DNA from: Halorubrum trapanicum
GTDB taxonomy: Archaea > Halobacteriota > Halobacteria > Halobacteriales > Haloferacaceae
DNA: 64,000 nt
Assembly: GCF_017873555.1 (NCBI RefSeq)
Contig: NZ_JAGGKE010000001.1
Coordinates: 124,001 to 188,000 of the forward strand
Direction of reading: 5' to 3'
Below, piece after piece: positions 45,265-58,404 of the stretch (position 1 is its first letter; each line of letters begins with the position of its first letter). The translations under genes were made by a program, and so were the position numbers. The notes under the pieces were generated by a model. That model was not told the DNA's origin. It did no database searches and saw only the letters and a list, made by a program, of their open reading frames with translations.

Positions 45265-45792
45265 GTGCGACTCAAACCCGTCCCCGAACCCCCGACCGAC
45301 CTCGATCGCCTCCGCGAGTACCAGCGCGCGGTCCCGCTCGTCCCCGGCGACACCGACGACTGCTGCGCCCGCCTCCGCCGGCGGTGTGACCTCCCCGACC
45401 GGCAAACGGCCAACGACTGGCTCGCGTTCCTGCGCGCGCTCGGCTTGGTCGAGGAGACCTCTCGGGGGTTCGTCCGCGCCGACGCCGAACCGACCCCGGA
45501 GCGCGTCCGCGAGGGGCTTCGGACCGGGATCCTGTTCGTTCCCGAGGCGCTCGCCGCGCTCGACGAGGCTTCGCCCGACGACCCCCTGACCCCGGACGAC
45601 CTCTTCGCGGCCACCCGCGACGCGGTCCCGCGCCACGACCGCGCCCGCGACCCCGATTGGGAGGCCGCGTGGCGCGACCGCGCGCGGCGGCTGCTGGAGT
45701 GGCTCGCGCTCGTCGACCTCGCGGTTCGCGCGGACGCCGACCCGGACGGAGCCGCGGAAGGCGCCGGCTACGTCGCCGGCGACGCCGCCTGA
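45265..45792 (+). CDS. Conserved-looking haloarchaeal hypothetical protein
   Basis: A 175-residue soluble protein starting at a GTG at 45265, 19 bases after the mch stop, so likely in one operon with mch. It contains a helical, winged-helix-like segment (LPDRQTANDWLAFLRALGLV) and a second helical half with many Trp and Arg residues (DPDWEAAWRDRARRLLEW). No family recognised. DNA binding is possible but not supported by more than the helix pattern. Confidence 0.65.
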   Translation: MRLKPVPEPPTDLDRLREYQRAVPLVPGDTDDCCARLRRRCDLPDRQTANDWLAFLRALGLVEETSRGFVRADAEPTPERVREGLRTGILFVPEALAALDEASPDDPLTPDDLFAATRDAVPRHDRARDPDWEAAWRDRARRLLEWLALVDLAVRADADPDGAAEGAGYVAGDAA

Positions 45793-45900
45793 CGGCGCGA
45801 CACTCGTCGTCCGCCCGACGGCTCGGCGCTCGCGGGCCGCCCTCCACCCCGACCGCCACCCCGCAACAAGCCTTTTACTCGCCGCCGGAGAGTGGCGCAT

Positions 45901-47094
45901 ATGGGACGCTTCGACGAGCGCACGGTCCGCTACGAGCCGACGAGCGTCAAGGACCTGCTCGTCGAGATGAAGGACACCGCGGAGCTACTGATAGACCTCT
46001 CGTACTCGGCGGTGCTCCACGGGAGTCCGACGGTCGCCCACGAGGTCGTCGAGCTGGAACACCGGATGGACGTGCTCCAGATGCGCGCCCGGATGAGCCT
46101 GATGCTCGCCGCGCGGAACCCCAACGAGGCGGAGACGCTCGCGCCGGTCCTCGGCGTCATCGCCGCCGCCGACAAGGTCGCGGACGCCGCGGGCGACATC
46201 GCCAAGATCGTCACCGAGGAGATCGGGCTCCCCGACGCGATGCGGGGCGCGCTCTCGGCGGGCGTCGAGACGCTGATCCGCGGGACCGTGGCCGCCGACT
46301 CCGCGTACGCCGGGCGGACGCTCGACGACATCGACCTCGAATCGGAGACGGGCGTCCGCGTCATCGCGGTCCGCCGCGACGAGGACTGGATCCTCAACCC
46401 CGGGCCGGGCACCCGACTGAAGGCGGGCGACGTGACGCTGTTGCGCGGGCCGGAGGCCGGCGTCGCCGACGTGTACCCCGAACTGAGCGGCGAGGCGTTC
46501 GAGCCGGAGCCGCCGGCCGAGCCGGCGATAGACGATCTGGAGCGCGCCGTCGACTCGATCGTGTTGATGAAGAACCTCTCGGAGCTCGCCGTCGATCTGG
46601 CGTACGGCTCCGTCCTCTTCGACAACGAGGAGCTGGCGGAGGAGGTGAGCAACCTCGAGATCGAGGTGGACGCGCTCCAGTCGCGGTTCGAGGCGTGGAC
46701 GCTCCGCGCGGCGGCCGAGGCCGACGATCCGGTGTCGCTGCGCGGACTTATCCACCTCGGCGTCGCGACCGAGGAGATCTCCGACGCCGCGCTGGCGATC
46801 ACCGAGGGCGTCCGCCGCGACCTCGACGTCCACCCCGTCGTGGAGATGGCGGTCCAGGAGTCCGACGAGATAATCACTCGCACCATCGTCGGCGAGGGGA
46901 GCGACCTCGACGGGACCGCGGTCGCCGACGGCGTGCCCGCGACCGACATCTCGACGAGCGTGCTCGCGATCCGCCGACCGGACGACGGGTGGCTGGTCGG
47001 TCCGGACATCGACACCACGCTGCGGGGCGGCGACGTGATCATCGCGAAGGGGACCCGGACCTCGGCGGAGGAGTTCGATGCCCTCGCGGCGTGA
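45901..47094 (+). CDS. Duplicated PhoU-RCK_C protein, likely ion-channel regulator
   Basis: A 397-residue protein made of two homologous halves. Each starts with a PhoU-like helical bundle (VKDLLVEMKDTAELLIDLSY; IVLMKNLSELAVDLAYGSVL) and ends with a TrkA-C/RCK_C-type ligand domain (TGVRVIAVRRDEDWILNPGP; TSVLAIRRPDDGWLVGPDID). RCK_C domains bind nucleotides or ions in potassium transport regulators. No channel gene is next to it. The ATG at 45901 is chosen over 45892. Confidence 0.85.
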   Translation: MGRFDERTVRYEPTSVKDLLVEMKDTAELLIDLSYSAVLHGSPTVAHEVVELEHRMDVLQMRARMSLMLAARNPNEAETLAPVLGVIAAADKVADAAGDIAKIVTEEIGLPDAMRGALSAGVETLIRGTVAADSAYAGRTLDDIDLESETGVRVIAVRRDEDWILNPGPGTRLKAGDVTLLRGPEAGVADVYPELSGEAFEPEPPAEPAIDDLERAVDSIVLMKNLSELAVDLAYGSVLFDNEELAEEVSNLEIEVDALQSRFEAWTLRAAAEADDPVSLRGLIHLGVATEEISDAALAITEGVRRDLDVHPVVEMAVQESDEIITRTIVGEGSDLDGTAVADGVPATDISTSVLAIRRPDDGWLVGPDIDTTLRGGDVIIAKGTRTSAEEFDALAA

Positions 47095-47455
47095 GGCGGA
47101 CGGGGAAGCCAGGGGCGGGGAGTCGGACCCGGCTGCCCTCGCTCGGTCGTACTACGACGCGCTCGACGCCGGCGAGTACGACCGGCTCGCGTCGCTGCTC
47201 CACCCCGAGTTCGTCCAGCGACGCCCCGACCGAACGTTCGAGGGGCGCGACCGGTTCGTCGCGTTCATGCGCGACGAGCGGCCGAACACCGACACCACAC
47301 ACGTCGTCGAGCGCGTCTATCCGGCCGGTCCCGGCGTGGCGGTTCGGGGGCGCGTGCTCGACGCCGACGGCGCGGAGCTGTTCGCGTTCGTCGACGTCTT
47401 CTCGGTCGACGCGGGGCGGCTGACCGCGCTGGAGACGTACGCGGCCGAATCGTAG
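47078..47455 (+). CDS. SnoaL-like (NTF2 fold) protein
   Basis: A 125-residue protein of the NTF2/SnoaL fold: ARSYYDALDAGEYDRLASLL, then HPEFVQRRPDRTFEGRDRFV and FVDVFSVDAGRLTALETYAA. The fold serves as an enzyme (cyclase, isomerase) or a ligand-binding scaffold. The start ATG at 47078 overlaps the previous gene by 17 bases, so coupled expression is likely. The specific function is unknown. Confidence 0.8.
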   Translation: MPSRREADGEARGGESDPAALARSYYDALDAGEYDRLASLLHPEFVQRRPDRTFEGRDRFVAFMRDERPNTDTTHVVERVYPAGPGVAVRGRVLDADGAELFAFVDVFSVDAGRLTALETYAAES

Positions 47456-47491
47456 ACTGCGCGCCGGCGACACCGTCCCCCGAACGAGCTT

Positions 47492-48703
47492 CTACCAGGC
47501 CGCGCGCAACACGCCGAGGACCTCCTCCGCCGTCGCGTCGAGGTCGGCCGGCGCGCGCTCCATCGGCGGGTCAGCGGCGACGAACTCGGCGATTTCCGGC
47601 AGGTCCACCTCGTCGGTCTCGGGCAGGTCTCGGAGCCGGCTCGGCACGTCGAGCGCGTCGCGGACCTCGGCGACCGCCTCGACGACGTCCTCGGCGACCG
47701 CGTCGTCGTCGCGGCCTTCGGTCCGAACGCCCAGCCCGGCCGCGAGCGCCCGGCGGCTCGCGTCGACCCGGTCGAAGAGGGACGCCAGCGCGTGGGGGGC
47801 GACGACCGCGTGGATCGCGCCCTGTTGGACGTCGTACCGGCGGGCGAACCCGTGACCGAACGCGTGGATCACGCTGATCTTGCGGTCGAGCTGGACGAGC
47901 AGCGCCCCCACGACCGCGCGGTCGGTTGCGGCCTCGCCGCCCGGTCGGTCGCCGGCCACGCGGGGGAGCGCGTCAGAGAGGAGGCGGAGCCCGTGGACCG
48001 CGGCCGCGTCGCTCACGGGGGAGGCGTCGCGGGCGTACGGCGTCTCGATCCCCTTGTCGAAGCCGTTCATCGCCGATCCGGCCAGCACCGAGGTCGGCGT
48101 CGTCTCGAACAGCGCCGGGTCGGCGACGTCCGCGACCGGCCACGCGCCGCTCCCGCTGACGGTCACCGGCTGGCCGGTCGGCGACTCGGCGGCCGAAAAG
48201 ACCTCCAGCGACCCGCCGGCCGAGACGTCCGCGCCGGCGAACGTCGTCGGGACGGCGACGACGGAGAGGTCGGGGTCCGTCCCGGCTGCGAGGTCGCCGA
48301 GGGCGTCCGGCCCGGTCTCCGCGTCGGCGCGGAGTTCGCCGAGGTCCCGGCCGTCGGCCGCGAGCAGCGTCGCCTGTCTGGCGATATCGAGGCTGGCGCC
48401 GCCGCCGACCGCGACGAGGACGCTCGCTCCCACCTCCGCTCGCGCGTCGAGCAGGTCGTACGCCGTCTCGACATGCTTGTCGGGAGCAGTCCCGTCGAAG
48501 ACGCCGGCGAGCCGGTCGCCGAGGCCCTCCCGGACCGGACCCATCAGGGCGTCGTTCGCGCCCGTGTTCGATCCGCAGACGACGAGCGCGTCCCCGAGGT
48601 CGCGGTCGTCGAGCCAGTCGCCGAGACCGGCGATCCGTCCCCGTCCGTATCGGATCTCGCAGCCTCGGTGAACGTGTTCGAAGGAGTCCGCGATCGGTAG
48701 CAT
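47492..48703 (-). CDS. Iron-containing alcohol dehydrogenase family protein
   Basis: A 403-residue group III alcohol dehydrogenase-like enzyme from the ATG at 48703 (MLPIADSFEHVHRGCEIRYG). The NAD(P) motif is VAVGGGASLDIAR and VPTTFAGADVSAGG follows. Metal-site His residues are in IHAFGHGFARRY and AIHAVVAPHAL. The usual Asp ligand region reads NGFDKGIE. The physiological substrate is unknown. A longer start at 48829 adds an unlikely Pro/Ser-rich lead. Confidence 0.85.
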   Translation of the reverse strand: MLPIADSFEHVHRGCEIRYGRGRIAGLGDWLDDRDLGDALVVCGSNTGANDALMGPVREGLGDRLAGVFDGTAPDKHVETAYDLLDARAEVGASVLVAVGGGASLDIARQATLLAADGRDLGELRADAETGPDALGDLAAGTDPDLSVVAVPTTFAGADVSAGGSLEVFSAAESPTGQPVTVSGSGAWPVADVADPALFETTPTSVLAGSAMNGFDKGIETPYARDASPVSDAAAVHGLRLLSDALPRVAGDRPGGEAATDRAVVGALLVQLDRKISVIHAFGHGFARRYDVQQGAIHAVVAPHALASLFDRVDASRRALAAGLGVRTEGRDDDAVAEDVVEAVAEVRDALDVPSRLRDLPETDEVDLPEIAEFVAADPPMERAPADLDATAEEVLGVLRAAW

Positions 48704-48880
48704 CGACGGGCGGTACGCGGGGCGCCGGCTTGTAGCTGTGGGAATGCTCCGCATACTGCGGTTTACTCCTGGACCGGGACCCGACGGTGCGCCGAATCGA
48801 CCCTCCGACGCGTCGACCTCGCCGTTCACGCGCGCGGGCGTGCGCCGGGTTTAACTACTGACGGCGATTAGCGACGGTAA

Positions 48881-53292
<4,412 letters not shown>

Positions 53293-53375
53293 CGTTCGGC
53301 GACCATCTTTTCGGCGCGTCGACGACCGCGAGCGGCGTGTGTGGGCTTGAAGTCCCACCGCGACAAGCGACCGCC

Positions 53376-53759
53376 ATGGAACGACGTCGACTCCTCGCCG
53401 CGAGCGCCGGCGCGCTCGCCGGAGCGGCCGCGGGCTGTCTCGGGGTCGGCGAGTCCGAGCCGAGCCGCCTCGACCTGACGGTCCGCAACGACGGCGACGA
53501 CGCGGTCGACGTGGAGGTGGTCGTCGAGGGCGACGACGGAACGACGTACGCGGAGGAGTCCGACCGCGTCGACGCCGGCGTCGCGCGGGCGTTCGAGGTG
53601 CCCGTCGGCGAAACCGGGCGTCACGAACTCGCGGTGACCGGTGCCGACTGGGAGGGTCGGCTGGCGTGGGACGCGGGCACCTGTCGCCTGTACGACGGGC
53701 AGATCACGGTCGACGGCGAGCAGGTCGCGGTCGCGGGCGAGTGCGCCGATCCGCGGTAG
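53376..53759 (+). CDS. Small Tat lipoprotein
   Basis: A 127-residue secreted lipoprotein. The signal is ERRRLLAASAGALAGAAAG with the lipobox Cys in AGCLGVG. The mature part looks like a beta-sandwich (LDLTVRNDGDDAVDVEVVV, VPVGETGRHELAVTGADWEG) with two Cys residues in the C-terminal half (AGTCRLYDG and AGECADPR) that may form a disulfide. It follows gyrA by 83 bases. Function unknown. Confidence 0.78.
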   Translation: MERRRLLAASAGALAGAAAGCLGVGESEPSRLDLTVRNDGDDAVDVEVVVEGDDGTTYAEESDRVDAGVARAFEVPVGETGRHELAVTGADWEGRLAWDAGTCRLYDGQITVDGEQVAVAGECADPR

Positions 53760-53807
53760 GTCTCTCAGGAAAGTTACTTACTGTCTCCGCGAAAACCCCC
53801 GGACGAG

Positions 53808-55862
53808 ATGGACGAGTACGAGGGGATAGACGAGGTCGTACACGAACCGAGCGAGGCGTTCGCCGAGTCGACGAACGTCGCCGCGTTCATGCGCGAGTAC
53901 GGGATCGACGACTACGAGGCCCTCATCGAACGCACCACCTCGGAGGTCCCGGGCGAACCCGACTCCGGCGTCGACTGGTTCTGGGACGAGATCGTCGACT
54001 ACCTCGATATCGACTTCTACACCGACTACGACGCCGTTCGAGACGACAGCGACGGCCCGCAGTTCTCCGACTGGTACCCCGGCGGCGAGGTGAACGTCGC
54101 CCACAACGTCGTCGACCGCCACGCCGCGGTCGACTCGCCGAACCGCAACCGCGTCGCGCTGATCTGGGAGGGCGAGCCGGGCGACGGTCGCGAGATCACC
54201 TTTCACGAGCTCCGCCGGCAGAGCGACCGCGTCGCCAACTACCTGACCGAGGCCGGGATCGAGACCGGCGACACCGTCGGGCTGTACATGCCGATGGTGC
54301 CCGAGGTCGTCGCCATCCTCTACGGCTGCCTGAAGGTCGGCGCGATCGCGGTGCCGATATTCTCCGGGTTCGGCCGCGAGGCGACCGCGACGCGGATCGA
54401 CGACGGGGAGCCGTCGGTGCTTTTCACCGGCGACGGGTTCTACCGCCGCGGCGACGAGGTCCGGCTCAAGGGCACCGCGGACGAGGCGGTCGCGGACGCC
54501 GGCCACGTCGAGGAGGTGGTCGTGTACGACCGACTGGGTGCGACGCCCGCGAGCGACGACGAGGCGGGGGGAGAGACCGGCACCGGTGGAGCGACCGACG
54601 ACGCCGACCCCGTCCCCTGGGACGACGAGCGCGACCGGACGTGGGACGACGCGGTCGGCTCCCAGCCCGCGACGTACGAGACGAAACCCCTCCCGAGCGA
54701 TCAGGAGTCCATGCTCCTGTACTCCTCGGGGACCACGGGCGAGCCGAAGGGGATCGTCCACACCCACGCGGGCGTCCTCACGCAGTGCGCGAAGGAGATT
54801 CACTTCGGCTTCGACCAGAAACCCGCGGATCGGTTCTTCTGGGTCTCCGACATCGGCTGGATGATGGGTCCGTGGACGCTGATCGGCAACCACGCGTTCG
54901 GCGGGACGGTGGTGATGTACGAGGGCGCCCCCGACCACCCCGAACCGGACCGCTTCTGGGAGCTGATCGACCGGCACGGAATCACGCAGTTCGGCATCTC
55001 GCCGACCGCGATCCGCGCGCTCCGCAAGCACGGAGACGAGTGGGTCGAGGGCCACGACCTCTCCTCGCTACGCATTTTGGGTTCGACCGGCGAGCCGTGG
55101 GACCCCGAGTCGTGGCGCTGGTTCTACGACGCGGTCGGCGGCGGCGACTGCCCGATAATCAACATCTCCGGCGGCACGGAGATCTGCGGCTGCTTCCTGA
55201 TGCCGATGCCGAACCAGCCGCTGAAGCCCTGTACGCTCGGCGGCCCGGGACTCGGCATGGACATCGACATCGTCGACGAGACCGGCGAGTCGGTGCGGGA
55301 GTCGGGCGAGCGCGGCTACCTCGTCGCGCGCGATTCCTGTCCCTCGATGACGAAGTCGCTGTGGTCGGGCGACGAGCGCTATCTCGACGAGTACTGGTCG
55401 ACGTGGGAGGACCTCTGGGACCACGGCGACTTCGCGCAGAAGGACGCGGACGGCTTCTGGTTCCTCCACGGCCGCGCCGACGACGCCCTCAACGTCGCCG
55501 GTCGGAAGGTCGGCCCGGCCGAGATCGAGGGCGTCCTCATCGACCACGACGCCGTCAACCAGGCGGCCGCGGTCGGCGTTCCCGACGACACCACCGGCAC
55601 CGCGGTCGTCGCGTACGTCGTCCTCGAACCGGGCGTCGACCCGAGCGACGACCTCCGCGAGGAGCTTCGGGCCTTGGTCGGCGACGAACACGGCAAGCCG
55701 TTCCGGCCGCGAGAGCTGCTGTTCGTCGACGCCTTCCCGAAAACGCAGTCGGGGAAGATCATCCGTCGCGCGATCGAGTCCGTCTACAACGGCGAGGACC
55801 CCGGCGACCTCTCGTCGATGGAGAACCCGGAGGCGCTCGACGCGCTCCGCGACCCGTCCTGA
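53808..55862 (+). CDS. Acetyl-CoA synthetase-like acyl-CoA ligase
   Basis: A 684-residue AMP-forming ligase. The P-loop is LLYSSGTTGEPKGIVHTHAG, the acyl pocket region is WVSDIGWMMGPWTLIGNHAF, the A5 motif is ISGGTEICGCFLMPM and the catalytic Lys is in KTQSGKIIRRAIES. An acidic insert lies at about residues 245-275. The GWMMGPW motif resembles short-chain ligases such as acetyl-CoA or propionyl-CoA synthetase; the substrate is not proven. The gene is single. Confidence 0.88.
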   Translation: MDEYEGIDEVVHEPSEAFAESTNVAAFMREYGIDDYEALIERTTSEVPGEPDSGVDWFWDEIVDYLDIDFYTDYDAVRDDSDGPQFSDWYPGGEVNVAHNVVDRHAAVDSPNRNRVALIWEGEPGDGREITFHELRRQSDRVANYLTEAGIETGDTVGLYMPMVPEVVAILYGCLKVGAIAVPIFSGFGREATATRIDDGEPSVLFTGDGFYRRGDEVRLKGTADEAVADAGHVEEVVVYDRLGATPASDDEAGGETGTGGATDDADPVPWDDERDRTWDDAVGSQPATYETKPLPSDQESMLLYSSGTTGEPKGIVHTHAGVLTQCAKEIHFGFDQKPADRFFWVSDIGWMMGPWTLIGNHAFGGTVVMYEGAPDHPEPDRFWELIDRHGITQFGISPTAIRALRKHGDEWVEGHDLSSLRILGSTGEPWDPESWRWFYDAVGGGDCPIINISGGTEICGCFLMPMPNQPLKPCTLGGPGLGMDIDIVDETGESVRESGERGYLVARDSCPSMTKSLWSGDERYLDEYWSTWEDLWDHGDFAQKDADGFWFLHGRADDALNVAGRKVGPAEIEGVLIDHDAVNQAAAVGVPDDTTGTAVVAYVVLEPGVDPSDDLREELRALVGDEHGKPFRPRELLFVDAFPKTQSGKIIRRAIESVYNGEDPGDLSSMENPEALDALRDPS

Positions 55863-55895
55863 GCGCGATCGCTGTCCGACCGAATCGGTCGCCAG

Positions 55896-56366
55896 TTAGC
55901 CGCTCGCGTCCGCCACCGCCTCGTCGAGCGCGTCGTAGTCCGGCTCCTGCCCGGCGTTCTCGGCGAGCCAGCGGTACGTCACGGTGCCGTCGGCGTCGAT
56001 CACGAAGACGGCGCGCTGCGCGACCGTCTCGACCCCGTAGTGCTCGAAGTCCTCGATCACGTCGTACGCCTCGATCGCGCGGTGGTCGGGGTCGCCGACC
56101 AAGGCGAACGGGAGGTCGTACTGGGCGCGGTACGCGGCGAGCGCGTGCGGGAGGTCGGTGCTCACGCCGAACAGGGTACAGCCGTCGCGGTCGAACCCGT
56201 CGCGCAGCGCCTCCATCTCGTCGGTACAGGTGTTCGAGAAGGCGGCGGGGAAGAAGGCGAGCACGACCGGCTCGTCGCCGAGGTGGTCGGCGAGTTCGAA
56301 CGGCGCGATGTCGCCGTCTACGAGCGATCCGGTGAAGTCGGGGGCGTCGTCGCCGACAGCTGGCAT
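55896..56366 (-). CDS. Peroxiredoxin (AhpC/TSA redoxin family)
   Basis: A 156-residue peroxiredoxin. The peroxidatic Cys is in FFPAAFSNTCTDEM, matching the Pxxx(S/T)xxC motif, and the conserved Arg lies in ETVAQRAVFVID. A second Cys (DGCTLFGVSTD) is about 33 residues later and could act as the resolving residue. It reduces peroxides. Convergent with the ligase gene and divergent from tatA. Confidence 0.9.
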   Translation of the reverse strand: MPAVGDDAPDFTGSLVDGDIAPFELADHLGDEPVVLAFFPAAFSNTCTDEMEALRDGFDRDGCTLFGVSTDLPHALAAYRAQYDLPFALVGDPDHRAIEAYDVIEDFEHYGVETVAQRAVFVIDADGTVTYRWLAENAGQEPDYDALDEAVADASG

Positions 56367-56468
56367 ATCCGATTCTCGTCTGCCGGCCGTATCACCGTTT
56401 CGGCGGCGGCGCTCCGATCGAGCGAGGCAAAAAGACTATAGTCGCCACAGGGCTACTGCGAGATAGAG

Positions 56469-56741
56469 ATGACAAGTGCGATTCCACTGTTCGGCGGCCT
56501 TCCGGTGGGGCCGGAGCTCCTCATAATCCTGCTCGTGTTGGTCCTGCTGTTCGGGGCGAACAAGATTCCGAAGCTCGCCCGGTCGACGGGGCAGGCGATG
56601 GGTGAGTTCAAGAAGGGCCGCGAAGAGATCGAAGAGGAGCTGAAAGAGATGGAAGACGGCGGAGAGGGGTCGACGCTCGACGACGAGGACGACGAGTTCG
56701 ACGACCTCGAAACCGAGACCGAAAAGGAAACGAGCGCGTAA
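56469..56741 (+). CDS. tatA: Twin-arginine translocase subunit TatA
   Basis: A 90-residue protein with one N-terminal helix (GPELLIILLVLVLLFGANKI), the FG hinge, an amphipathic helix (KLARSTGQAMGEFKKGREEI) and an acidic tail. TatA forms the pore for folded proteins. Haloarchaea export most secreted proteins this way, which matches the Tat signals of the proteins encoded at 22466, 43254 and 53376. Confidence 0.95.
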   Translation: MTSAIPLFGGLPVGPELLIILLVLVLLFGANKIPKLARSTGQAMGEFKKGREEIEEELKEMEDGGEGSTLDDEDDEFDDLETETEKETSA

Positions 56742-56795
56742 CCCGGTCCCGACGCCGACGGACAGCCGCTGTCGTATTTTCTCCTCCCCCGTTCT

Positions 56796-56868
56796 GGGCG
56801 CGTGGCCTAGCGGACAGGGCGAGAGGTTCCTAACCTCTCGATCGCGGGTTCGAATCCCGTCGCGCCCG
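56796..56868 (+). tRNA. tRNA-Arg (anticodon CCT)
   Basis: A complete 73-nt cloverleaf. The acceptor arms GGGCGCG and CGCGCCC pair fully, the D-stem is GCCT/GGGC, the anticodon stem is AGAGG/CCTCT around loop TTCCTAA, and the T-loop is TTCGAAT. The anticodon CCT reads AGG. CCA is not encoded and no intron is seen. Confidence 0.95.
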
Positions 56869-56910
56869 TTCCTTCGCTTCGCTCAGTCACGGGCGCGACT
56901 GGCTCCCCGC

Positions 56911-57040
56911 TCGCTTCGCTCGCGTGGATCCCGCCGCGCCCGCTACCTGCGAACAAAGTGAGCAGTATCGACGCAATCGGGACTTGAAGCAGGGAACGAC
57001 CCCTGCCTCACTCCGCTCGCGTGGATCCCACCGCACCCTC
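56911..57040 (+). repeat. Two tRNA-3'-end-like direct repeats downstream of tRNA-Arg
   Basis: Copies at 56911-56943 and 57008-57040 match at 28 of 33 positions. Each contains TGGATCCCRCCGCRCCC, similar to the 3' part of the tRNA gene (TCGAATCCCGTCGCGCCC). No other tRNA parts are present. They look like decayed attachment sites left by elements that integrate at tRNA 3' ends. The rest of the 56869-57047 stretch shows no gene. Confidence 0.6.
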
Positions 57041-57047
57041 GCAGATC

Positions 57048-57536
57048 GGCTCTGTTGAAATCCCATTAGTCAGATATATTACCGACTGAAACAGCCGGTC
57101 GATGAGAGCTGCGAAAAGAACAAACTGTTTCTCCTTGGAATGTAACTCTCTCAACGTGATCGATCAGGAGTTACGGAGAAACCTCTGTAGGGTAGGAATC
57201 ATCGTTGTTGCTTTCTTCGGAGCGGTTTTTGTTTTCGTCTACCTCGATTCGCATTTCCTCAGCTCCCTGTTCTCGTTAGTCGCCGTCGCTGGTGTGTTCC
57301 TGCTCTTGAATCTTCAGAAGGCGTACTCAGTCATTATGATCGTCGTTGGAGTTCTCGCACTTGCGTTCGCCGTTCTCGGCTATCTGAATCTTGGTCTCGT
57401 AAATATGCCCGTTCTGTATGCCCTCCTCGCAGTACTGGGAATCGTTCGTGGCGGTCAGGCGTATCGAGCAACGGAAAAACTGTACTGACCGCGACTGGGC
57501 CAAAATATGTCCTTTGCTGAGGGTTTCAACAGAACC
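57048..57536 (+). mobile_element. Transposase-less mobile cassette with passenger gene
   Basis: The ends are inverted: GGCTCTGTTGAAA at 57048-57060 and, on the minus strand from 57536, GGTTCTGTTGAAA (12 of 13). The 8-base sequence CGCAGATC flanks both sides (57040-57047 and 57537-57544), a clean target duplication. The interior (489 bp in total) holds one membrane protein gene and no transposase. The GGYTCTGTTG ends and 8-bp duplication resemble IS6-family insertion sequences, so a full-length IS elsewhere in the genome probably moved it. Confidence 0.88.
57102..57488 (+). CDS. Membrane protein carried by the mobile cassette
   Basis: A 128-residue protein with four hydrophobic segments (about residues 30-50, 54-72, 75-95 and 100-118), ending YRATEKLY. 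The first 28 residues are charged and contain three Cys; a later internal start is possible. The gene is much more AT-rich than its surroundings and fills most of the cassette, with its start near the left end and its stop 48 bases from the right end. No known family is recognised. Confidence 0.75.
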   Translation: MRAAKRTNCFSLECNSLNVIDQELRRNLCRVGIIVVAFFGAVFVFVYLDSHFLSSLFSLVAVAGVFLLLNLQKAYSVIMIVVGVLALAFAVLGYLNLGLVNMPVLYALLAVLGIVRGGQAYRATEKLY

Positions 57537-57588
57537 CGCAGATCATTTTAAATTCCCCTCACCGTCCTCGACGTCTCGGGAGCGTCCC

Positions 57589-58296
57589 TCAGTCCGATCC
57601 CTCGCCCAGCCGCGGAAACGAATGCGACGCGAGCGCGACCGATCCGACCGCGATAGCGAGCGTCGCGGCCGCCAGTCCGGTTCCGGGTTCGTACAAAAGC
57701 GGCGGGTGGTAGCCCACCCAGTAGTCGACGACGACGTTCGCGATGCCGAGCGCCAGCGCCGCCGCGAGCGCGCCCGGCGTCGTGCGTCCGAAGGCGGGAA
57801 ACAGGAGGGCGAGTCCGACGAACAGCAGGTGCGTCCCGATCACGCCCCAGTAGTAGAGCCAGGCGTCGGGGGCGGCGACGTACTGTCCGAACGCGAGGTT
57901 GAGCGAGACCAGCGGCCAGACGCCGAACTGGACCAGCCAGACGAACGCGAGCGTCTGGAGGTACGCCAGCCCGCGCGAGTTCGGGGCGTCAGCGGTGACG
58001 TCGCCGCCGCGTCGGACGGTGGGCGCAGTCGCGACGAGGACGGTGCCGCCGAGCGCGACCGCGGCCGCGGAGTCCGCGTACAGCGGCCAGAGGGGGACCG
58101 GTACCCCGCCCGCCGTCGACGCGTAGTACCCGACTCCCACCGCGAGCATGAACGCGGTGAACGCGCAGACGACGGCGAGGCTCCGCGGCGTCCCGAGCAG
58201 CTCCTCCGCGATCGCCGCCCGGACCCGCCGCCTGACCGCGCGCCGCCGAAGGCGCTTGAGCCGCCGAAGTCGCCGGAACCGCTCGGTGCGTGTCAC
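57589..58296 (-). CDS. DUF1405-like membrane protein
   Basis: A 235-residue polytopic protein with a basic Arg-rich N-terminus (MTRTERFRRLRRLKRLRRR) and about six helices. WPLYADSAAAVALGGTVL and WLYYWGVIGTHLLFVGLALL match the pattern I know for the DUF1405 (YpjA-like) family. Function unknown. Divergent from the secretion ATPase gene. Confidence 0.7.
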   Translation of the reverse strand: MTRTERFRRLRRLKRLRRRAVRRRVRAAIAEELLGTPRSLAVVCAFTAFMLAVGVGYYASTAGGVPVPLWPLYADSAAAVALGGTVLVATAPTVRRGGDVTADAPNSRGLAYLQTLAFVWLVQFGVWPLVSLNLAFGQYVAAPDAWLYYWGVIGTHLLFVGLALLFPAFGRTTPGALAAALALGIANVVVDYWVGYHPPLLYEPGTGLAAATLAIAVGSVALASHSFPRLGEGSD

Positions 58297-58404
58297 ACCC
58301 GACGATCGGTTCGCGTGGGACTAAAACCCGCCCGTCCGCTGTCGATTATCAATCGCGGTGTTTTGCGAGACACCTTTTTCAACGGACGAGGCATTCCCGG
58401 AACC

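Noticed and set aside
56911-57040. Possible additional tRNA genes
   Set aside because: Only the T-arm/acceptor 3' portion is repeated. No D-arm, anticodon arm or 5' acceptor strand can be drawn.
57418-58404. Upstream extension of the secretion ATPase frame
   Set aside because: It runs through the mobile cassette end and antisense to the DUF1405-like gene. The translation is Arg/Pro-rich and the ATG at 58405 is a natural start.
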